From the NCBI RefSeq assembly GCF_014839805.1, contig NC_051116.1, positions 2,356,001 through 2,420,000 on the forward strand: a stretch of DNA of 64,000 bases, given 5' to 3'. Below the pieces are notes generated by a model. That model made no database searches, was not told the DNA's origin, and saw only the letters and a list, made by a program, of their open reading frames with translations. Positions 33,016 to 45,458 of this stretch are shown piece by piece. Both the position numbers and the translations under genes were made by a program. The DNA is from Manduca sexta (lineage: Eukaryota > Arthropoda > Insecta > Lepidoptera > Sphingidae). How positions within the stretch are numbered: position 1 is the first letter of the stretch; every line of letters starts with the position of its first letter.

Positions 33016-36000
33016 TCAAATTAAAAGCTAAAACATCAATCGTCTAACCAAACTTTAAATATGCAGTACTAAAGCGCTTTAAATAGAATATAAATAAAAT
33101 GGCAACCAATACTGGATTGCAGTACACTTCAGTTGAACACAGTGAGTTCGGAACGCCAGATCTAATACGTAGTACATATATATCAATGAATTGAGTAGGT
33201 ATAATGTTAAATTAATCGGATGTAAAAAGGTAAAAAGAACAAAAATATATTTCTTTTAGTAACGTAAACGGCTATTCCTAAGAGATTATTTGAATGTATA
33301 CAGCTAACCGATGCTTGAAGAAAAAATATGCAATTTTGTACACTATGTTATTAATATTCCATTTGTATGCAAATTTTGATATTATAATCTATTGCCATTT
33401 GTGACAGCCTTCTATTATATTGGTTGCCGTGAACTTACCAGTTAATTTATTTTTTAGGGCACCAATTTTAAAATTCATTCACATTTAATTTGATTTATTT
33501 TAATAAAAAAAATACAAAGAATAATTAAGAAAGAATGGATTTATAAATTAAATACGACTTTCGCATCATCTGTTAATCTTTTTTCATCACGTAGCAACGG
33601 AACCTCATTATAATGCCAATGTTTACGATATCGTAACATTTATTACAAATGTATTACATAAACACGCTCCGCCGGATGCTAAAGCAGGTTGGATGTGATT
33701 TCAGTGGGAAATATAATTTAGTCGTGCTCTATTGCAAAACTGGCGCAAACCTGCCAGCAATCAGATAAGTCCGACTTATCTACAATCACAGATGTTACTG
33801 TCGTAATGTTGGTACTACGGTGTAATATTGATTTTAAAAGGTTAACATTACTGGCCTTAGTTGTCTCTGGTTCATATTTAAAAAGATGTTAATCTCTCAA
33901 ATACAGGCGATTATAATATTTAGAATGTTTACTAAAATTGGCGACTGACCTTTGTCAAAATATTTTAAATGTATGATTTACACATCTTCAGGGTCTGGGC
34001 GGGGCAATCACATTCTTATTTCAAAATATCGCACAAACTAAAAAAAGTTTTGACAGTTTAGTCCGTTATACCTACTCATATTAATTTATGAAAAGTCCCG
34101 TTATGAATTGCAATGCACACAAAACTATATGCGTAAAATGTTAGATTATAACTAAGTTTCAAGTAAAATCGATTGCCACTCGTAAAAGAACGATGTGCTA
34201 AGTAGTCTACAGTTTTATGTATAGAATTCAGTTAGCTAGTTAATTGATACACTCGTAGATAAAAAGCGTTGTAACAAATAATTGATGAAATTGTTACGCA
34301 TTTGTACAAGGAACTTGCAACATTATGCTTGAATTATTTGGGTTTAAGTAATTTGTTGCAACAACTGATAAATAAGTAATTGTTTCTTTTAATAAAATGG
34401 CTATATATATTTTCATAGTTTATGTATGTATTATCTGTGGATGGTAAATTTTGTCCTATTTCATTTGTGGTTCGATTTTTAAATTAATATGTAGTATATA
34501 ACCTCTTTGATAAATTGCAATTTGAATCTAAACGCAAATCTAACCTAAAAATAACAAACTTCCGCCACTTTCTACCACCCAGGTATTGAGTTAATATCTA
34601 CCCCGGGGCCTGCTGGTTGCATCACCCGTCAAACAATGGTTGCAAATTGTACGGCCGTTAATAAGGAACGAGCGCTTCCTAGTGGCTTACGTAAAGTATT
34701 ATGACAATGTACGAATATTCAGTAGTTAGATTGATGAGGGCAACGTAAGAGAATTGTCTCTTGTAGGATTTAGTGGATTTTGTAGTATTGTTTTTAAATA
34801 ATTAGAAAGGTTAGGATTAGCCGCGACTGTTATGATTTTCTCTACGATAGCATAAACATTATTTATTTGAATTTCAAAGATTCAAAAAAAGAAAAGCGGT
34901 TCTTTATTTAAAATTTATAAATTTAATATGAAAAAAAAAACTAAAGAAGTTAAAGGCAAAGGAATTGTTGGTAAGCTGTAATTGTCTTCAAGCATAGAGA
35001 AACACCGGGCTTCCTGTTTCCTCAGACGAGTCTATTAGATCCAGCCCTTATAATAGGTAGGACAGCCATTTAATGATTAATTTGCATCGTAAAACAACAA
35101 TTACGGCTATCGTACGATGACATTAGATCTCGGAACTGGCCTGTCGGAGACTCTACATTATACATCGATTTCAGACTTTATCGCTTTAAGTTAAGGTCTG
35201 TAATTGTTGATTTCTGTTTAATGAATCATAAGCTTTGTTTTCAAATAGTATCGTAGTAGACGTATAGCTTATAAACAGATGTGACAGGCCGCGTATAACC
35301 TAGCGGGTTAATTAATTAGAATAATAGGTTTCTGGTGGGCGCAAGGACGTTGCCTTCTCAATAAGGTTTGTATATAGATGAGTTAAGGTTAAATTAACAT
35401 TTATTTATTTAGTTATAAAATAAAATTCATTTTCTGTGTGTGCAGCATTCGGAAACAAATTCCTTTGTTTGTGGCTATCTTGGCAGTATGGTCTATGACC
35501 TTAGTCGATTCCATAACGATCATTTTTTTAAAAAGTCGTGGGAAACTTGTCATTGTTTTCAAATTAAATCGTAATGTACTTAACTTATAAAAAAGTTACG
35601 TTGAGAAAATAATCAGATTAAACTCAGGAAGTAGCTTCTGAATTTAATATTCAGATGGTATTAAAATATAGCAGCTTAAAATATTGTTTGTTTAGTTAAT
35701 ACCTTTTATGGCCACAATTAAAAATCCATTGAAAGAGATTTAAAAAGCTAATACACAATTTGTTGGAATAAGTGTTTAAAGGGAATGCAGGGACCTATTT
35801 TTCAAAGACACAGATTCAATTTGATGTATGGGGTCAAACATTAAAGATAAAATATTACTTCATTATTTTCGGCTTACCGTTCTATTTTAGCTCAAATATA
35901 CGAGTTTAACACCAATTTACAGTTCTTTAATGACACAAATAGACAAATATTTACCATATTATAAGCATTTAATGTCTTTATTATGATAGTAAAGTCATAT

Positions 36001-37216
36001 TTGGCATGATATATGTTTGTTTTTAGTACATAAATATTGTAGTTATGTGAGGAATTTTAAAAACGATGTCACCGGAATATATTATTCAAACGAGCTGTTT
36101 TGTGATTGCGTCTTCACATTGCGGTGACATTTTGAGTGTGGACTTGCAAACGAGTGGGCTATCTCATGTCGATGAGTGTCAATATCTATCCTCATTAATA
36201 TTCACAATGTCAAAAATACACGGATGCGTTCTAGGCTTTCAAGGAAAAGAAGCATTTGGGAAGTGATAAGGGTGTTGAAACGTACGAAAATTTAACCCAA
36301 TTAAATACAACAGTACTGCCCTTCTAAGCTCAAAAGCGGTATCTCAAAAAAAAATCAACATCTTAATTTTTATGTCGCCAGATAGCTTTAACAAATACCC
36401 ATCCAATGAACTTACCTAAATAACTGTATCTTGTTTAGAACTTCTTAATAAAAACTTAAAAGAGTTTCTCTATCTCAGTTTTACATACAAAACTATAGAA
36501 CTATATTTACAAAACTACGATTATCTCGAAATAAGGTTTTCCTGACATATCGCTTTTGCTCTTAGCACGGCATAGTAAGCCACTTACGTTGGGTTTCTGT
36601 AGAACTTCATTCATGCTGTAGACAAATATAGCATAAATCAGATACTATAGATGTCAGTGGCGAAAGGTGAAATTTTCCAAAAGGGAACCGGACACAACAT
36701 ATAGGTACTAATATACATGAATCGTTCTGCAAATCGTTCTAATGATAATTATATTCTACATAAATTCTACATGAAAGAAAGTCGACAGGAATCGGGTGAT
36801 ATAGATCTTTCGCTGTTAATAGATGCTGTTGATGAATATCTCTACAGGTGACTAACAATTCATTTGTGTAGTTTGAGCTCTATGTCAATTAATAGAGTTT
36901 GTAACTCGAAGTTTTGAATAGTGATGCTGTTGTTTATGGAGAGACGTGATGCGAGATTTTTCGTCTTGTCATTAGGATTGAAGACTTGAGTAATTAACTT
37001 TATAACTGAGGATTGAGGAAGGTCGCGGGTTTGATGCTTGTTTGCAGTTATTCCGGTTTACAATATCTCTATTTATTTCTTTTCTCACTAAAATTAACTT
37101 AGATAAAGAAAAAATAAAATTCCGATTGAAGTTAATTTTGCGTTTTGTAGTATTTTTTATAAATTTGTTTTTATGATACACCAACAGCAAATATTTTAAT
37201 ATTAAAGACTACTAAT
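33016..37216. other. intergenic stretch
   Basis: About 4.2 kb, very AT-rich. The only recognised piece is a repeat K fragment at 36655-36716. The island around 34590-34700 is somewhat GC-richer. No gene is supported; short frames have no family resemblance. Confidence 0.5.
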
Positions 37217-37288
37217 GTAATAATAACATTAGCCCTGTATTATATACTGTCCCACTGTTGGGCACGGGCCTCCTCTACTACTGAGAAG
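37217..37288 (-). repeat. SINE family A, tail fragment
   Basis: 'agccctgtattatatactgt', 'gggcacgggcctcctctact', then breaks off at 'actgagaa'. 3' end only. Confidence 0.75.
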
Positions 37289-38424
37289 TACTTTTAATCT
37301 ATTTTTGTAAATGTCAAGCTAAAGTTGTCATGTGTAATAACTGTACGCAAACTTCGCGGGCGGTATATGGTCATAATCAATCGAGAACGAATTACGGGAC
37401 AGGTAAAAATACTTTGTACATCACGAGGTTTGATGTTTTTGCTCATCCTTATTACCGGTGAGTAGGGTATAGTTTACATTATGAAAATGTTATTATTATT
37501 CAGTTTTTATTGCATAAGACGAGAAGCTTTACCATATGACGTTTTCTATACTTAAACACTTAACACTTTTGTCTGTTTTAAGTTTCTACTTGTATATTTA
37601 AATAATATTGATAACAAATATTATTATTTCTGCTGCTATACTAATATATAAATTTGCATGCTGTGGTCTTCTATAATTGAAGAGGCACGTCACATTGCTA
37701 ATTCTACAAATACTACGACATTGTGTTTATTATATGCCGTGTATCCTTTGTTGGAGGTCCTTAAATAAATAAACACTGGAAGAATAGATGCACTGACGTG
37801 ACATCTTAGCGTAATTAAGAGTAGGAAGTTAAGATATGTTAGGGCCTAGGAATATTTAATGATTTCTTATGTTTACGCGAATGTTATTCTGCGTAGATCG
37901 GACCACCACAGCTAAAAAAATTAAAAACGTTGTATATTTGTAAAATTTACGTACGTATTGTAACTTTGACTTTGCGGATAAACAACACCTCAGTCCCCCC
38001 CGTGACCATGAAGGCTGCAAGAAATAATTTTAAGACAGTATTATTAGGTCCCTTTTACCTTGTATGAAAAATCAGGATAGCTCGGCGCTATACAAATTAT
38101 GCAGACCTATGTTTAGCAGTAGACTTCCATGTTGCTGGGGATGATGAAAAGCAGCAAGCTGTCATGTTGGTTGTCTATGAGATAGTGGTAGTAATCTTTA
38201 ATCTATAAATACTGTTGTTAAATATATCTATAGCGTGTCATCTTAAAACCTTATGACGTCACACGACAGGTGTGCGGGTCTCAGGTATCTAAAAAAAGTC
38301 TAAAAACTAGCAAGGACAAGTTTAGATAACCTTGGGTATTTTGTGATCAGAATTTTGTCTTTGGAAAGATTTAAATTTTTATTTAACGGATTTATGTGAC
38401 AAATAATTACTCTTGTTTCAATCG
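37289..38424. other. intergenic stretch
   Basis: Contains an inverted repeat H fragment at about 37957-38025 ('ccgtgaccatgaaggctgca'). Nothing else recognised. Confidence 0.5.
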
Positions 38425-38550
38425 CCAGTCAATACAATTATGCCGGCCTGTTTGAAATCGAACACACTGGAACGCGAAATACTTACCTGGGTTACTATGG
38501 AGGGTTTTACATATTGTGTACTGTGGTCGCTATCTGGACGGATACAAAAA
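38425..38550 (+). repeat. dispersed repeat D, partial
   Basis: 'aattatgccggcctgtttga', 'ggaacgcgaaatacttacct' and 'gtcgctatctggacggatac' match family D out of its usual internal order, so the copy is rearranged or truncated. Confidence 0.6.
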
Positions 38551-41467
38551 TCCCTACAATTTACCATTTAATTAATGACGAGACGATGATTTCTTTTACA
38601 AAACAATGCTAGGGGATGACTTCTCGTCCGCATTACGTATCAAAACTTTCCCCAGTCAATCTACGTCGGATTATACTTTACAAATTCAAGCTGAACTGGA
38701 ATTGCCGGTATCGCATTTGGATTCCGCGCGCGACGCGTGAATGTCGCCGTGGGATTTCGGCATTTGACACGACAGGTAAAGGTTTGAACACATTGTTATG
38801 TTCGCAAGTTACGACCAGGAAATTCTGTTATTATCCCAAGTTGCGACCAGATGTCGTTGTTTATGGGCGTTGATGATGAAACCAGTGGCAATTAGTCAGT
38901 AACCGTTATGTATTTTGAAATATAGACTGATACGAATGTAATCATATAAATGTGCTTGTTTAGCGTCGTATGGCTTACTGTCAGGCGTCTCGTCAATCAA
39001 TAGAAATAGAAGAAGATAAAATCCATCATTCCCCTACTCTATACTATGCGAAATCTGCAGTTGCAATTTTTGCACTCATTACGAAAATAAATGAAATATT
39101 TTTAAGTATAATTAAATATTTATATTTGTAAATGTCACCAAGATGGTATAACAGCATCTCAATATCCACAAAATTAGCGCATCCAATAATAAATAAACAA
39201 AGTAACAAGCTATCAAAGCGGAAGATACGGCTACATGTCGCTGTCGAGTCTAATCAGTATCTGTATAAATACCGCAACACGGTCGTCACCTAATCGCACA
39301 CCGCCGCGAGCACACCTTTACTCATTAGTGTATTTACAGTGTTGCCATGAATTCAAATTACCTTATTTACAATTTCCTATTTATGGGTAAAAATCGTCGT
39401 TCACGCATAATGTATTCAATATGTTTTTGCGATGTCACACGCGGAATGTTTATTTTCGAAAATTCGGTTTGTAAAATGTTTTTGGTTGGACCTAAATACA
39501 AATTACTTTATTACTTTCGAATGCCTGAATAATTTTACAGTGAGATCACAGACTGTCTTTTTTAGATTGTCAGGCAATTTATAAAAATAGATGGTGTTGA
39601 AAAGCATAAATACATTTGTTATATATAAAATGTAATAGGCATAGCACAAACATCATAATTTACACAAAAATAACACAAACTTTTCCTGTAATTCTCAATG
39701 AAAAACTGGTAAGTATAGCAGAATTATCTTGTCAAAGCTAAATAAATACATCACGGCTGGCAACACAAGGTGTCATGGCGACGCGTTGATCAAGTCCAAA
39801 CGGCGTAACAGTAAAAGCGGCCCGGTCGGATGAATATTCATTATCGATTGAGAGATTCTCGCTTCGGCGCCACGGCATGCATTTTATGTGCACATTTTAA
39901 TCTCAACATAGGCCGTATAGTTTGATGTCTCTGCCGATGACAACCGATGACAGTCTTGGCAGGACTGTCAATTATAAGTCGATTATTAAATTTAATCTAA
40001 GACGATCAAGGTATGAACCCTGCATTGTTTAAATTAGGCTTTATAATCTACTAATCTCCTTGCGTCATAATGGTGATCTTGATTGCTTGCTCCGTCCGCG
40101 TGAAAAGGTATTTCCGCTTTATATTTTCCCGGGATAAAGCCTATATTTTAAATTAGACCTTTAGCAATCCATCGGTGACCTGCATTTAATTCCACGCATT
40201 ATGAGTTTTCGCGTGATACGTGTAACATACAAACAGAAACAAAAATATAAAAACTGTTGTTATGGCTTCTATTGCTCTAATAACATTTCCCCATATTAGT
40301 TTTTCTTCATATTTATAATGTATCTACATCGAACTGATACAGTTTTAAATGCCAGAATGTTATTATTGTTTATCTGTGTATTTGATTCTTTATTCCATAC
40401 TGTTTTGACGGTTAAAAAATAAGTCATCTTTTCAATTTCATTATTGTTTTTTTGTGCACTATCAAATACATACGACTCGAGGCTGCCCCACTTTATTCCT
40501 TTGTCCGTTCAATGTTTACATTAAAAAAGGCCAGCATGTTACATAAATTAATTCAAATACATGTAATTGCAACAATGGGCACTAAAAGGCACGCTAGGAA
40601 TCCTAGCCGATATCTAATGTAAGCAGACGTCCCGTTAAGCAGTATAGTATGCTTAGGGCGTGCGCCGGCGCCGACGCGACGCTGGAAAACACACGCTACC
40701 AGTTTTTAACATTAGAAATACGCACGTTTTACTTTTAATGGATATTTATTGCATTCTTTGATGAATGGGCAAGTTATTTATTTATGCTATATGTGGCGTT
40801 GGAATTGGATTTATGTAAAGATTCTTAGATGAAATTTACTAACCTATGAGTGTTTTTAAAGAAGATGCTTTGTTATGTAATAGTATATAGATTATAAATT
40901 ATATTTTTGTCTAAATATAGTCAAATAGTTTTCAATGTATTATTACCATCTTGTTGAAATGACTAAATGATTATTTTTATCTAGTAACCCTCGTTAAATT
41001 ACCTAAAACATATGAGATTAAAAACAAATAAAGTCTCGACTACAATTATTCAAATTTCACCTTAATAATTTTCCTGTTTTACGTAAACAAAAGATCGCTT
41101 GCATTTTTAATTATAACAAAACCATCATATCTCCAACAACTTTCCCCGTTTCCCTCGTGAGGGTCCTGTGGCGTCCATTGTTCGTTGCTTTCACTAATCA
41201 TCGTGTACTCACCGCCATTCTATTGACTTGGCGTACCGTTGTTTATCTTTAGGGTCGTATGTCTTTATACGGGATAATGTCTGGACTTAAGTTGAGTTAT
41301 TAAAGTCTATTTTGGGTGCATTTTTTCGAAATAGGTTCTAGTCTTCTAGATTGTTCTTGTGCGTACTTCAAAAATCTACAAAACGTGCAAAGAGTAAGAT
41401 GGTCATCTTCTTAGGATATGTTTCCATTGTCTGAGTTAGTCGGCTTTAATGGAGTTGCTTCCTTGAA
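38551..41467. other. intergenic stretch
   Basis: No gene supported. Contains a repeat M fragment at about 40085-40240, a TATA-box candidate TATAAATA at 39264-39271 upstream of a short frame (39347-39532) of no known family, and GC-richer islands near 38640-38770 and 39770-39890. Confidence 0.45.
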
Positions 41468-41483
41468 TTAGCGATGTCGTATA

Positions 41484-41670
41484 ACCATAACCTCGTCCTT
41501 GCCGAATTTCGACCACGGCGGCCAATGTTAACGCAGGATATATTATAGTGCACAAGTGTGTGCGCAATACACAGATGCATTCTCTGTTCCTTTACTCTCA
41601 TAGTTTGGTGAGACGGCAAGCCGACATTACCGGAGAGAGATCAGGCGCAGGACCAACGGCTTTACGTGCT
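41484..41670 (+). mobile_element. retroposed element with 16-bp target duplication
   Basis: A 187-bp insert flanked by the perfect 16-bp direct repeat ttagcgatgtcgtata at 41468-41483 and 41671-41686. The insert includes 'ccgaatttcgaccacggcgg', 'gtgcacaagtgtgtgcgcaa' and 'gatcaggcgcaggaccaacg', which I recognise as a widespread lepidopteran SINE/LINE-derived repeat (from memory). The long duplication is diagnostic of target-primed reverse transcription. Confidence 0.9.
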
Positions 41671-42236
41671 TTAGCGATGTCGTATATTCAATATTAGTAT
41701 CAGATTGAGGTCTTGGATTCGAATCCAAAGTCATACAACATTTGTGGGTATTTTTTAAATATTTAGCATTAGATCTCTCCAAGTAGGTTATAAAACACAG
41801 GCATCAAAATTAAGTCAAATCTTTCTGTTACATGCCTGCAAGAATATTTTATCAATTACATATTATAGAAGGATAAGCGTGGGGTTGTAAGGCTAATCCA
41901 AACATTCGTTCGGTAAGTAATGTGACTTTGCCAACCATCTTGTCCTTTCGGTTGTGGCTCCTAACCCTTTCGCCGTACAGTCTCTTAGGACAGCGTGTAC
42001 CTTGAGTTTCTAATTAGTATTCAAGTTTGAAGCCTAAAAGCGGTCAGTGTCCAATTTTAGTTGTAATGTTGCAATATATTTTAATTTAGGGGGATTTTTC
42101 ATTGGACCGCTGCCCTTAAGAAAGATATTTTAGGCAACGAGCAGACGAACTCCGGTAGAAATTTATAATTAAGGTTTTACTCCGTTGGAGGAGTTATAAA
42201 CGTGATGCCAACCTTTAAAGAGGTTGAATAAGGATT

Positions 42237-42468
42237 GACTGCCTCGGTGGCGTAGTTGTGCTTTAAGCACGGTACGACAGCACTCTGGGGTCCTGGGTTT
42301 GAATCCCGGGTTGGTCAAAAGTGATATTTGAGTTTTTCTGCTCAGTATCAGCCCGGAGTCTCGAATTTGAGTGCGATATGGTGATAGGCTCGCCCCCTAT
42401 TACATCATGGGACGGAACACATTCGGCGAAAAGTGGGTGCCTGGTGTATGCGTGGTGTTGTGTGTGTG
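42237..42468 (+). mobile_element. tRNA-derived SINE family B, complete, 12-bp target duplication
   Basis: Reference copy of the family. The head is tgcctcggtggcgtagttgt, with box-B-like GGGTTTGAATCCCGGG near 42297-42312; the body is 'gagtttttctgctcagtatc', 'gatatggtgataggctcgcc', 'acatcatgggacggaacaca'. It is flanked by the perfect repeat tgaataaggatt at 42225-42236 and 42469-42480. No poly(A); the tail is TG-rich. Confidence 0.94.
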
Positions 42469-42546
42469 TGAATAAGGATTAAGAAAGAAGATTGTAATTG
42501 TTAGGTCTCCGATAATCGCAACAAATCTAGAACATAATAACCTACA

Positions 42547-42688
42547 CCTGTTGAAGCTGGTTGGCTACTATCCTTCAAACCGAAACACAATAGCGTATGC
42601 ACATTGGTGCTTAGCCGTAGGAATAGACATTGCGGTAGGACGTAAGTAGATGATTCTTCGCAGCAGAGAACTACCACCAGTAAATTGA
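42547..42688 (-). repeat. dispersed repeat C, partial
   Basis: 'ctatccttcaaaccgaaaca', 'gaatagacattgcggtagg' and 'ctaccaccagtaaatt' are the antisense 5' part of family C. The 3' half is missing. Confidence 0.7.
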
Positions 42689-44713
42689 CTATAACTTATT
42701 TTTCATTGGTACTCTTATTAAGTACCAACATTCGAATAATGTGATTTAGTTTATAGAAATTTTCATACTTACACGCGAATACCTACAAATTGTATTTGAA
42801 ATCATTGCCTAAGTTAAGAGAGAATTTAAAATTCCTTTGCAATCTAAATAAACACAAGTTTCAAAGAAAGTTACATCTGAATGCATGTCAGTACCATTTA
42901 TTTGTATCGGTACACGTAGATTTTCACTTTGATCTGTATTCGTGGAGTGCGCATTAACCCGACTGCACTGAAGATTTAAATAGTTAACATCAAACAGTTT
43001 ATTTTAGTACAATACAATAACCGTAACGTACGAGGTGGGCAGAGATGTAACTGATTTTACAATTTCGTTTGTATTTGACTGAGTCTGTATGCACCTTTTA
43101 TTTACTTAGCTGATGTGTGAAAACGAAAAGTAGGATGATATAAAGACATTTAACAATGAGCCATTTAAAGTAATGTGTTCCTAAAAACAGCGTAGGCAAA
43201 ACGACATAAAAATTTCAATCACACGTCACTTTTTTGCGGTCAAATGGTTTTTTTACGCGGTCAAGAGACAATACGATTATTTTAACTATGCGTTTTAGTT
43301 CCCACGGACTCCTCACAGCTAGATTGATCTACACTCAACAATACTTCGAAACAATTCGTTATTTTTTGTTTGAATGAGTCATGTCGAGTGCCCTCTGGAA
43401 TCTCAAGTCTCTCTTTGAACTGTTTTGGACGGCTTAATTTATTGCCAACATTACGGACTCAAATAAGAGTGAGATAACGTTATGTTGTAGTGTGTGAGAG
43501 GCATATAGATATATTTTTCAAAATTCGAATGGAATATTGTTTGAATAGAGGGTTGGTGGTGCTATTGTTCTGTGTATTTGTAATTTAGTTAATTATGAAA
43601 CTGTTCAAGCGTAAAATTAATTGCAATTTAAATTTTAACACCATTAATATTTTATTTCCAAATTTAAAATGTAACATCAGCGTTCGCTTTCTAAATTCTT
43701 TTAACAAGTTTTTGTATTCGATACAACGTTATCGATTCGAAAAGTTACATTATAATTTATTTATATATTTTTTTAATTTCGGAACTTTATAAGGTTTTAT
43801 TATATTTGTTGAAAAAATAACTAACTTTAGAAATCGATATGAATATGTAACTTTCATAAGTAAATTAACCAAGCGGAAATTATATCAGAAAATGATTCAT
43901 TAACAAAAATCACAATTATTTTGATTGTATATTTTTAAGAAAATCAAATGAGGTCTATCTACGGGTACTTTGAAGTTACGATTTTAAGCCCAATTTGTCA
44001 ACGTAATAAAACAAACTGTGAGATTCTTCCGTGTTATGTCAGTTATTTGTGGGATGTTCTCACCTCGTTAGAGAAGATAATCTTTGGACTCGATGACAGA
44101 ACGCTTTGACACGTTTTAAATTATTACAACAGGTTAACAGCTATGTTGGCAGTTGGGTGGCCATTTTGTCGAACGTGTTCCATTTTCAAATTTGACAGTT
44201 TGTTCTAATCTTTTTCGGATAATTAAAATTTCTGATAACTGTCATGGTGATATAAATACAGAGCAACGTATTCCATTTTTAAATTATGAAGTTCTCAATT
44301 TTTTTGATAGCTCGATATTTTTAATAACTGCTATGACAACATTTGAAAACGTTGATATGTCTAAGGAACCTGACTGTTAAGTCCAGCGTTGATTATTTTT
44401 ATATTATTATAGGATCCATTGCTTTCAGAAAAACTAAATTTAATCAGTATTATCTTATTTTCAAGCATGTAAAGTCATTTCGGTACCTACACAGACCATT
44501 CTGCAACTAAGTTAAGACTTAACACGGTGTTAATTCGGTATAATTGACATGCCTTCGTAGTGACGACGTTATAAGACGTTATCTGACAGTTCGCTAACAC
44601 ATCCTTGAACCAATAACCTTTCACGCCCTAAATATTACAATAGGACGTGTGCGTACGTTACAGTGAGGCAATATTGTATTTTAGATAGAAGAATATATTT
44701 TATCGTTTAATTA
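42689..44713. other. intergenic stretch
   Basis: AT-rich, no gene, RNA or repeat recognised. Confidence 0.5.
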
Positions 44714-45024
44714 TACTATCAACCTTGATGTATACTGTCCCATTGCTGGGTACGGGCCTCTTCTACTACAAACAGGGATTAGACCTTAGTCCGCCATGTT
44801 AGCCTAGTGCGGATTTGCAGACTCTGCATACTCTCAGAATTCTTATAGAAAACTTCTTAGCTATGCAGGTTTCCTCACGATGTTTTCCTTCACCGTTAAA
44901 GCAAGCGATAATTCACAAATAATACACACAGAATTTTACATAAGTCAGAGAGCGTGTTTTTGAGTTATGAATCTGCGGACATTCGTCTCGGCAGTCCGTT
45001 CACCTCAACTAGGCTATCGTATTC
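44714..45024 (-). repeat. tRNA-derived SINE family A, diverged copy
   Basis: All landmarks in order ('ggtacgggcctcttctacta', 'cctagtgcggatttgcagac', 'ttcaccgttaaagcaagcga', 'cattcgtctcggcagtccgt', 'actaggctatcg') but with more substitutions. Box B is degenerate. Confidence 0.85.
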
Positions 45025-45074
45025 ATCTCGTGGATGGAGAAGTATGAGCCTACTATCATTGCTAGATCTTATTG

Positions 45075-45190
45075 AAATTTGGACAGAGAGATCTAATTAT
45101 AATTTAACATTACGGCGTTTTTAGTCCCAGAAAACATACTGGCATTTCAATTCCCGCAAAAGACTTTCACGCGAGCGGGGCTGTGATCAA
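45075..45190 (+). repeat. decayed Helitron-like or repeat-M end
   Basis: 'cttattgaaatttggacaga' and 'ctttcacgcgagcggggctg' resemble the family-G 3' region without a clean CTAG terminus. Confidence 0.35.
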
Positions 45191-45234
45191 ACTATTATAT
45201 ATATCTTTAATAATTTGTATTCTATTGGAGTTTT

Positions 45235-45458
45235 ATATGACTAATAAAAGCGAAGGTTGAAGAAAACTGAACGAATTTCCATTATATCTTGCACATAGAT
45301 CGATGAATAAGAGTTTTCTGATGTATCTCCGAAGCCAAGGATCCAAAAACATCAAATAATCATCAAAATCGGTACACCCAGTCATAAGTTCTGAGGTAAC
45401 AAACATAAAATACAGTCGAATTGGGAACCTCCTCCTTTTTTGAAGTCGGTTAAAAAGA
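45235..45458 (-). repeat. dispersed repeat ending in AAGTCGGTT motif
   Basis: 'acagtcgaattgggaacctc' and 'cctccttttttgaagtcggt' are familiar from lepidopteran interspersed repeats. A small frame over it is incidental. Only one good copy here. Confidence 0.5.
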
